Source: Tamarix chinensis (lineage: Eukaryota; Streptophyta; Magnoliopsida; Caryophyllales; Tamaricaceae). From it: a DNA stretch of 64,000 bases. Each line of letters begins with the position of its first letter. Position 1 is the first letter of the stretch. The notes under the pieces are model-generated. The model worked only from the letters and a program-made list of their open reading frames with translations, did not search any database and had not been told where the DNA came from. The stretch covers positions 33,822,563-33,886,562 of the forward strand of contig CM060181.1 of NCBI GenBank assembly GCA_030549775.1, written 5' to 3'. Made by a program: the position numbers and the translations under genes. This document shows positions 55,000 to 64,000 of this stretch, piece by piece.

Positions 55000-56756
55000 T
55001 GTAACACCCCAATCTGTTTTAGAACTTTTTTTTTTAAAATAGAGAAGCTAGATCAAATACACGGGTGTTACTACAATGTTTTATACAAGTCTATCTCCCT
55101 TACATTTATTATAGAAAATGCAAGACTAAAAAATTCAAACACAAAATCAACTAAAATCAACAACACAAAGAGGGAAATATATATAAATATATGTACAGAA
55201 AGGAGAACAATATGCATAAATCGCACAGAGAACCAAAAAGGTGTAGAGCTTTGAACAAAAGATATATATAGAGAGAGATGTATAAAAAATAATGGAGAAG
55301 AATATATGTGTCAAATTGGAAAAAAAAAACATCGACAAGGTATACCAAATACCCATGCTCTAACCCAAATCCTCATGCAAACTCTACTAAATCAATGATG
55401 TCCTCATCGATGTTAGTCTCCACTAAAATGCCTAAAAAAATAAACAAGAATAATAGAAATTAGTAACACAAGCATACTGAGTAACTAAATATATTAACAG
55501 TGGATAACATGCGATCACATAAAGCATACAAAACATGTTAAAACAAAATAATACAAGAAAACATGCTAATACATAAAATATAGAACACTTAATGAAAATT
55601 CACTATTCACCAATTTTCATATCACACATCAAAACCTATATAATCTTAGTATAATTTAGTTTTCCAATTCCTTAACTCTAAGGTTTAGCAAATATCAGCC
55701 TAGTATCAACACTTTCCAACCACTTGAAAACCTTGCATCAAAACTCAACAAAAACCATCGAAATATTTTAAAAATACAAAATAAAACAAATAAAAGAAAG
55801 AATAAAGGATAGAATGTCTAAACCTTCCTTGGAATGATTTATGAAATTAAGGAAGATCTTAGGAATATTTTCCTTCAATCTCTTTAACTTTTAACACTTA
55901 ATTGTCTAAAAAAATAATAATAAAGAGCTACAAATCAATAATAAAGAAGTAAAATCAAACCAAATGCCAAACAATGGAAGAATGGATTGAGGTTGAATGA
56001 GCCTACTATTAGGAGCTAAAGGCACAAATTTATGAAAAATAAAAAGAGGTTAGAAGAATTTTGGTTAAAGTTTAGATATTTAACAACTTAAAGGAATTTT
56101 ATGCTTATAATAATGTAAAATAATAATAAAAAAAGATGATGAAGAAGAAGAAAGAAGTCAGACCAAGTATGGAAAAAAAAATCATCGTGGTTAGAAAAAT
56201 AAATTTCAACCTTTGTTTTAGATATTTTAGTAAGATAGGAATTAGTTTTAAATGTTTTGGATAGGCTTTGTTTAAATGAAGTTAAGTTTGGGGGGCTAAT
56301 TATGCCTAAAATTGGCAAAATTTTTGTAGGCAATCTAAACAATTTAGAACCCATTTTTAATTTATGTTTAGATTAAATATGACAAAATATATGTATCTAT
56401 AAGTTCTGTAAATTTTGGCTTGCTAAAACATTCGTTTTAGGGTTTAAAACATGAATAAGGGTTAGGAAATGACAGTAAATAGTATTTTCCTTAAAAATCT
56501 CCATTTAAAATTTTAAAAGGGTATAGAAGACTCAGAAAAAACCAAAGAATCTAAAAATGATAAAATTAGAAAGGTTTGTAAGAATTTTGATGGCTAAAAG
56601 TGGCACAGATGCCTTATAAGACTTAAATGTGTAATAAATCAAAATGAAACATATTAAAAAACATAATGATATTTAAAAGGACGTAACAATGTTTGGCTAC
56701 AAATAAATTTTCATATTTATAATAATAAATATATCTTAAAATTTTGGGATATTACA
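55000..56756 (-). mobile_element. Probable solo LTR
   Basis: TGTAACACCCCAATCTG at 55000 and TTTTGGGATATTACA ending at 56756 are typical inverted LTR termini. The stretch at about 55370-55500 with GCATACTGAGTAACTAA recalls the GAGTACGCTGCGTACTAAGT block of other LTRs in reverse. Immediately adjacent 5-bp flanks (TAACT, AGATT) do not match. AGATT occurs at 54984-54988 followed by TG, so the true left end could be 54989. No palindromic array is visible. Confidence 0.6.
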
Positions 56757-56773
56757 AGATTTTTCCACAAACA

Positions 56774-56818
56774 TCACTCTCTCTCTCTATATATATATAT
56801 ATATGTGTGTGTGTGTAC
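56774..56818. repeat. Compound (CT)n(AT)n(GT)n microsatellite
   Basis: Three adjoining dinucleotide tracts, CT then TA then TG, each about 6-9 repeats. This pattern is usual for slippage with successive transitions. Confidence 0.97.
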
Positions 56819-58490
56819 AGGGCTTGATTGTAAGGGGTTGTTGATTATTATTGATTTATGAAAATTACCAAAATGGCCTTAATTTTGTTGAAGTTGTCTA
56901 AGTACAGCTACGATTTTCCAAGAATACCTCCTAATCATCGAAGGAAACCAGGCCTTCAAACCCCCGTTGGATAAATTAAGGACAATCTCATTAGTCGGGT
57001 TTTGTTCAAAAAAATTTATTAAGCTAAATTTAGTTTAATAAGTATATTTGATTGATTTTAAATTGACTAAATGAAACTATTGAAAATAGTTAATTTTAAA
57101 AATAAATAATGTTCATATAAAAAAAATTGGCGTCTATATGTCATTTTAATTCAACCCACAACCAATTGAAGCCCTACAAAGCTTCTAATAATAATAATAA
57201 TCATTTAGTGTGTTATGATTCGAATTAATCATATTTTTTCCTTGATGCAAACTTATCCATTAATCATTGTGTAATACAGTGAATTTTTATCTAATCCTAA
57301 TGCCAATTAACTTGTTTTAACCTAAATTCTAATATTGGATAATCAAAAATATATTTTTACCTATTTTTTTCGTTGTACCCATAAAATAAAATTAAAATAA
57401 ATAATAAAAAATATCATAATTTAATCACAATAATCTTATATTATTTTAACTCAAATAATTTAATACATAAGATTATTATTATTATTTAAGTATAAAATTA
57501 TAATCAACTTCATATATTTTTCAAATAAAAGACCAAAATGTACGATTAAAAGGATATAAAATATATAAAAATATTTATTCATCAATATTTTAATAGCATG
57601 ATTTATCATTCAATGAGAAACAATAATATTTATGCCTTAATGGAAAAAAATGTTAGATATTTATGTCTTGATAAAAAAAAATATTTATCTCTTTATAGAA
57701 TTAAACTTAATACGGTTACGCCTTAAAATTCATTTTTTTTATCTTTATAATATTAATATAAATATTAATAAAAAATAAATAATATATGATCATCATATAC
57801 TCTATAATAAAAAATATAATTTTGAATAAGATTAAAAAATATATTTTTTAAACGGGAGACGGCTCTTGTAACAATGCTTATAGTACAAATTTTATTCCAA
57901 ATTTAACGTTTTAACTAAAGACAATCCTAGTAGAGGCGGGGTCGTCCATAATCCGCATCCTATTCTAGATATTTTATAACTGTGCATGTTATTTGGGCAT
58001 TTTTGAAATCCACTTTAATAATTTACCCGTCACACACGCACAAAGTTCTACTCGAAAGGCCCCAAGTGATAAATGATGCCCAACCAACGGAAGGGTCGAA
58101 ATCTGATGGATACTTCTGGGTCAAGATCTAAGTGAGCCAATCTTGCTCTTGCATATCATATTCATATTGGAACACGTCTGGAGCAGAAAAACATGGAAGG
58201 ACAGAGATGAAAAGAAATGAGAAGGTATCATCTTTTTAAAATTTAAAAAATAGAAACGAAAAAAAATGATTAAAATATATATATCTCTTTAAAAAATAGA
58301 TTAAATATATTAAAATAAAAAATTAAAATTATTACCTACTTTTGTTAAAATAAATTATTAATAAAAAAATTTAATAAAAAATTTATTTGAATATCTTCGA
58401 CATCAATTATAACACCGAAAAAAAATTTAAATAAAAAATATTTTCTGAACATTTTCAGAACTGGGTTCCGTTTCCGTGATGGGCTGATGG
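56819..58490. other. AT-rich spacer
   Basis: Mostly AT-rich with small ATA/TAT tracts (57190, 57480). A more balanced stretch (57850-58230), including CACACACGCACAAAG and ACGGAAGGGTCGAAATCTGA, could be flanking DNA of a lost or distant gene, but no open frame or splice structure supports one. Confidence 0.5.
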
Positions 58491-59259
58491 TAGGGCTATG
58501 CAGAAAAACTAGGATCCGAAAAACCAATTCAGTATCCGAAAAAATCGATCCAAAATTTTAAATATCTGATTCGATTTTTAAAAATCGGAGCGGATATCCT
58601 ATCCTATTAAATATAAGTTTGACCAGAGTGGATATCCGATCCAATTTTTTAGTGGATAATCCGATCCGTCAAAAATATCCGATTTTAAGATTAAACTAGT
58701 TATATTTAGACATAATTTAATTTATAATCTGATTTTTTTTCTTTCAATATTCAAGTTTGGATCATTTTTTTTACTATAGTATATAAGTCCAAAAATAATT
58801 TACTAAACTAAAGTCTAAAATAAACATCCACACTCTACAAATAGTCAAATAGGTCACGGCCTACACACACGCAAGCACCCAGATCAGAAAAAAAAACTCC
58901 TAAATTTATTGAGCCTCTTAACTTAGGTCGTTCTATGGTTCTAGAACGTTATTATTCACAAATCTTGATCGCTAATTTTTATGGATATGATTAATCATTT
59001 ATTATATTTTTTTGTATGCATGATGAATAATTAAACAAGTATTTCCGTAGAAAATTTTTTTTAGTTATAAATTATATATGTAGATTTAATAATAGAATAT
59101 TTTTTTAATAATCAGATATATCCAAAATTCAATCCGATATTTCGAATATCCGATATATTTAGATACGAATTTGAATATATAATATTGAATAAACGGTCAA
59201 ATTAAATATCTAAAAAAAATATCCGTTCAAATATAAATATCTGACAATCCAAGTCCCTA
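58491..59259. mobile_element. hAT-like non-autonomous element, GATATCCGA-rich
   Basis: The left end TAGGGCTATGCAG and right end, read in reverse, TAGGGACTTGGATTG share the TAGGG terminus. The subterminal regions carry many GGATATCCGATC and CCGATATTTC motifs in both orientations. Flanks GCTGATGG (58483-58490) and GCTGGCGC (59260-59267) match at 5 of 8 positions. The interior is AT-rich without a transposase. It is superficially like 24570-24894 in structure, but its motifs differ. Confidence 0.65.
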
Positions 59260-60646
59260 GCTGGCGCCTAACGGTGAGTTGCTAGCCGTTAGCGGATAAG
59301 CATGTCGTGAAGAATTTAATGACCTGTTTTAAATGAGTTCAAACGCCCCTCCCCGACCCATTGACCTTTGCCGACAATGAAAGCTCGCAGAGCTATTTAA
59401 TTTGCACATTCATCAGCAGTGTAACTGGAAGGGCCCCGTACATGCTAATAACAACGCACGCGTTATTGTGCGTACGCATAACTACAGGCCTGAAAATAAA
59501 TTCGTCAACTGAAAATAAATACAATAATTTATTTGAACATTTTTTTATATATTTTAATATAGATATAGGTAATTTTATTTATTCAAATACTTTATAATGT
59601 TCTATTTTTTCCACCTAATACTAACTACTCTTTTGTACTAATAATAATACTTATTCTCTTTTTTCTGTCATAATTAGGTTGCTCAATTAATTTTTCAATG
59701 GTTTAAAGTTATCATATTTATTTTCAGTATCATTCTTTCGTCACTTAATTACAAAAATACTGTCCCTCATATCTATATCCTTCAAACATTCCCTCTCAGA
59801 ACCAGTATAATTATTCCCTAGTCCCTACCTGTAATTGTTGCCACTTCTAATGAAAGCAAAATTATCTTAGCACTAAATTATGTATACAAAATATTATTTT
59901 AAAAAAAATTTTATTTTTATTTTTTATCTATATATGAAATATTTTAATAATTATTAATGAAATGTGTTGGTAAAGTTATAAGATTAATTTTATTAGTTGC
60001 TATAAAAAGTATATAAAATTTTAAAATAATTTTATTTTTATCACGGAGAAAGAATTAACATTTAAGTCTTCTATTTATACCTTTTCTTTCTCTATAGATA
60101 ACCTCTCCAATCAACTAATAATGCCAAATACCAAAGGTACTTTCCCTAATAAATTGATTGACACCATGTTTACAAGCCCAAAAAAGGGAAATTGAAAAAC
60201 AAAATACTTTATCCCTATTAAAATTTAAATTACTCTAACATTATATTTTTATATAAAAAAATTATTTTTAAAGACTTAAAATTTACTTTTTATTTTTATT
60301 TTCATATATTTTTTGTTATTTACAAGTTAAATATTTTTCCATATTTTAATAAAGGATAAAAGGTAAATTTTAAAATTATATTTATTAGTTTCTAAAAAAA
60401 TTTATACATTATTAGAATAATTTAATTTTTATACAAAAGAATAAGAAAACAAAAAGACACACAAATTGAATATATTATTAAAAAAAACATCAAATTGATA
60501 CTTTATATTCGAAAAACAATGTCATTAGTACACCATATTATATCTGAATATCTTTGAGCTTGAGAAGCAAATGAAAGACCTTTTGTGAGAGGCAATCAAA
60601 CTCGTGATTTGATTCGATGTAGACAATGGGCAACCTACTTCGTTTC
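59260..60646. other. Unique and AT-rich spacer
   Basis: 59260-59500 has balanced base composition, AACGG...CCGTT short inverted arms near 59270-59300, and CACGCGTTATTGTGCGTACG. The rest is AT-rich with T-rich and A-rich runs. A 78-codon frame at 59361 is unrecognised and loses natural composition in its second half. No gene is supported. Confidence 0.5.
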
Positions 60647-63208
60647 TATAATACTCTATCATAAAATCATTCAAATTATATTTAAAATTATGTCGATATA
60701 AAATAAATGAGTTTAAGTTTTAGAAAGAGCATGAAATTTTAATAAAGTTGTGAATTTTAGGCACATCGATCGATTGATCGGTATGCTCAAAAACTAATAA
60801 TTTTATTTCCTAATAAATTAGGTGACTAGTTTACTTAAACTAATCGACTAGTTATCCTACGCTTTCATATCATTTTTCTAATTTTAATTCAAATATCTTT
60901 CTAATATTTATGAAAACTTCTAATTATAATATGTCTATGCTGATAAACATATTTTGGTATTTTGGGATTATTTTTACATTTTTTATTTAGCTGAATTTTT
61001 TCAAAAGCACTTTTTTGATGCATATCTCACCTTTTCTCTTTTTCCTCACTTTCCTCTCTCTTCTTGTAATAATGGCTACTCGTTTGACTTTCTACATCAC
61101 TCCCTTAACCTGCCAGCCCTCTATCATGTCTCTTCTTGGTCACACATTACCTCCCTTACCTCAACTTGTGATCCCCTTATACTTTGAGTTGTCCACACTC
61201 AACTTAATTTAGACTTTCCTCTCTCCCACTGAGATATGTTGACCATTTTCCCTCCTATACATCCCATTTCTGATTTAATTCACTCCATATCATCGACATT
61301 TTCTAATTCACTCCCTTTTCCTTTATGAAAATTTTCCAAGCGCTAGGCATTCTCCATTTTAGTCTCTTTTCTTCTCTATTAGGAAAATAGAGGCTTGCCT
61401 CTTTTCCCCTATTGTTTGGTAGAAATTATTATCTCTCCTTTCTTCTCCTAACCTTTAACAAGGAAGGATTAAAGTTTTGAGAAAGGTTGAAAATCTTTAG
61501 TTTTTGGTTTTGGGTTTCAATTACGAGAAAAGGTTGTGTTATGTCGTTTTTCTTCTCCTTCTCCTTGTGAATTCATTTTTATAAAGTTTTGAGAAGGTCT
61601 TGTACAACCAAACAAGTTGACTGGTCTCAAGGACAGATCGATTAGTCAGACTATTTTTAACATATTAACTTATTAATTAATATCCTTTAGTTAGGCCTTC
61701 TATATTAATGTTTTTATGTAATACAACATTTTAATCATGATTATGACCATGTATAACTTGAAATTAATATGTATCAAAATGATGATAATTGGGCCTTGAT
61801 TTGGTCAAGTTTGGTGTTATCTTTAAACAACCAATTGGTGGATTATATGCCTAGTGATGTATTTTGCGATATCATTTGGAAGCATCCAATTTGGAAAATA
61901 ATGGAATTAATTTGTAGTTTGTGATATCACTTGGTAATTAATAATTAAAGGATTAAGATTTTGTTCAAGCCTTTTTCTCCAACTCTAGGTTTCTAGTCAG
62001 GAATTAGTGGGTGGGCTGGCTTATGTTTTATATTTTTCATTAAGTACCTATTTATTTCTTAACTGGGTTGTGGTTGGTAGAAGGTATGAACATATCTTTA
62101 AGGTATAATATTATACTATGACAGGTTGACAAGGAATCATGTCCAGTTTGGGTGGGTTATATATCCCAGTACAAGTTCTTTGGCACTTTGTATTGTCTAT
62201 TGCTTAGGCGGGTGTGGTATCCCAACTTTTATCCCTCGAGGCAGAGGCATTTAAGTTTGGTATCATCCCTTAATGTACCTCAACCATGTGTGGTGGGTGT
62301 GGTATCCTATGGTGTATTATCCCTTATGATAGGTGCGCTCGATGTGTGGTGGGTGTAGTATCCCATTATGTGTGTATGCTATCATAACTTATGTTCATGG
62401 TGGAGAATTAAATGTGGTTAAATGGATTCTTTTAATAACTAGAATTTATGTGATCACTAAAGGATGATTATAATATAGTTTGCACTGTGTTGTTATGATG
62501 TATTTACTATATTATTATTCTTCCATGATCTCCATACAAGCATGCCTTGTTTCATTACTACAATGAGCCTAAGTGTTATTTTATATTAGTGTGCTTATCA
62601 TCATGCTACTATTTTTCTTCAATGTGCCACATGAGTCCTTAACATATGTTAGTTATTTTATCTTACTTGTACTTTACTATACTGATACTACATTTGTATG
62701 GTCAGTATATTGATCCAGATTCTGGTCAAATGAGTAGAGAACGATTTATAAGGTTACAATTCTCAGCTAGAGTATGTTGAGGACAATACTGTGAGCCACT
62801 AGCTTGCCAATGCTTGGGGATTCGAAGGTTAGTTTCTCATGTAGTTAAGAGTTAGGCTAATTGGTTAGATGTATTTTTGCCCACTGTGTTGGAATGTTTT
62901 TGTTTCTTCGTGGTTATTTAAACTCTTAGATTTGGTTCCTATATTTAGATTTTGTAAAATCTCATACTCCCTTCTATCTATATTATTATTATTCTCATCA
63001 TTATCACTATTGGTATTATTGTATTATTAGTTGAGCATGTATTTTTTCATGATTTTTTCGTTTTGTCATGCATCAAGCATGGGTTAGGTGATGATTTCTC
63101 CTCTCTCATAGCTGACGTGATAGTAATATTCCCTAGTTTAGCTTTTATAAATGCTTCAACATTGTCTTCAAAACTAAAATGTTCAATTTAAAATTTGGGG
63201 GTGTTATA
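60647..63208 (+). mobile_element. Solo LTR, family II
   Basis: It starts TATAATACTC (TG mutated to TA) and ends TTGGGGGTGTTATA. Flanks GTTTC (60642-60646) and GTCTC (63209-63213) are a target duplication with one mismatch. Length is 2562 bp. It aligns inverted with 37126-40664 at both ends (GATCGGTATGCTC near 60776 with the 40540 region, and the end block with 37126-37270). A block of GTGTGGTGGGTGTGGTATCC repeats (62205-62365) corresponds to the CATCCACCACACTTGG repeats at 37940-38260. No internal region. Confidence 0.8.
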
Positions 63209-64000
63209 GTCTCGACGGTGACTTGTATAGCTAGATAGTTCTCTATTTTGGGCTTAGAACATTCATCTCAAAAAGTTTATATTTCTATCTTCAATGCCAC
63301 TGCTAACCATATTTTAGACTAACACGATAGAGCTAAATCATGGTATAGTGTCACAGGTTGCTTTTTTTTTTCCAACTCTTTATGCAAAAAAGTTCTAGGA
63401 TGCTCTAGAGTTGTGTAGGCTCTAGTGGAATTGTGTGGAAGGTAATGTAATATTCTAGAGACACTCTAGATAATCAAAGAGCTCTCTAGATCCTTCCAAT
63501 CTAGAAGAGTATAGGTAAGCCTACAAAGAATTCTTTAGAATTATCATGTAAATGTAAATGGTTGCAGAAGATCTAGAACCTTCCACCATAGGGGAAAGGG
63601 GAGTGGGACCTTAATTTTAAATAGAGGAGGACCCCCATTTCCCATCATCACAATAATTTGTAAACTCTCTCATATCTCATAAGTTAAGAGTTCACTTCAT
63701 AAACATTCAAACACTCTATCATATTCTCTAAGTTTTCTAAGTTCTCCAAATGTCGATATTCTTACTTGTCTTTAAAGGCTTAGTTATAGCCTAAATATGG
63801 AAAAGGCTAACTTAGTGAGCACTAAAGGAGTTATGTCTCTAAATTTTGCATAGAAAAGACTAATGTGAAAAGAGTTGTCCCATGACACGTGGTATCATTG
63901 TGTTGGTAAAAGGGAAGCTTTGGTTACAAGGATCATAAGCATGAAAGACGATAAGTTGGCATAGAATCCAAGTGACATGACCGTATCTCTATGGAGACCC
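63209..64000 (+). mobile_element. Possible copia-type LTR and primer-binding site at window edge
   Basis: The stretch 63420-63880 has CTCTAGAT/TCTAGAG repeats (63460-63510), a TAAATAGAGGAGGACCCCC-like TATA and leader (about 63618) and ends near CATGACAC. It is followed by GTGGTATCATTG (63885-63896), similar to a tRNA-iMet primer-binding site. The left border is not clear and the coding region lies beyond the window. Confidence 0.45.

Overview
This is nuclear DNA of a flowering plant, most likely a eudicot. Two ordinary spliced host genes sit in AT-rich, transposon-dominated sequence: a complete CDC6 replication-licensing gene (15 coding exons, 3972-8541, + strand) and a complete gene for cytosolic ribosomal stalk protein P0 (4 coding exons, 32478-35162, + strand). 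Both reconstruct to uninterrupted proteins (535 and 318 residues) with GT-AG introns. No tRNA, genuine rRNA gene, CRISPR array or operon was seen.

Most of the rest is nested retrotransposons. Two families of very long, chromovirus-like LTRs recur on both strands, bounded by TGTAAYACYCC and GGGTRTTACA. Family I contains arrays of a 22-bp GATCCACC...TAATAGTGG unit in a fixed 3+3 layout, a long polypyrimidine block (polypurine on the other strand) and a terminal hairpin. Its copies are at 1-3142, 10128-14707 (broken), 10610-14434, 20868-25638, 43475-52849 and 46475-50578. Family II carries ACCAGTCGACTGGT-like palindromes: about 17430-19975, about 19976-29790 (minus), 37126-40664 (minus) and 60647-63208. 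Several copies are solo LTRs with recognisable 5-bp target duplications.

Layout: LTR (1-3142); purine-rich spacer and CDC6 promoter; CDC6; spacer; broken family I LTR with a solo LTR inside; decayed Del/Tekay-type gypsy pol and its 3' LTR (14708-19975); an opposite-strand family II LTR carrying a family I solo LTR (itself hit by a hAT-like MITE) and an L1-type LINE with a 5' inversion (25764-28450); a Cassandra TRIM with 5S-like LTRs (30039-30767); a degenerate minisatellite; the P0 gene; MITE-like copies; a family II LTR with a remnant of its pol (37126-41120); a Reina-type gypsy element (about 41250-54585) whose integrase is split by a 9.4-kb LTR that is itself split by a 4.1-kb LTR; another solo LTR (about 55000-56756); AT-rich spacer with a hAT-like element (58491-59259); a family II solo LTR; and a probable copia-type LTR at the right edge.

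The host genes do not form a pathway together. CDC6 acts in origin licensing, P0 in the translation GTPase centre. The most unusual signals are the spacing-conserved palindromic arrays and terminal hairpins of the long LTRs, the non-canonical C-terminus of P0, the three-layer nest at 41-54 kb and the inverted LINE. Many open reading frames in the LTR polypyrimidine blocks are low-complexity artefacts and are not annotated as genes.
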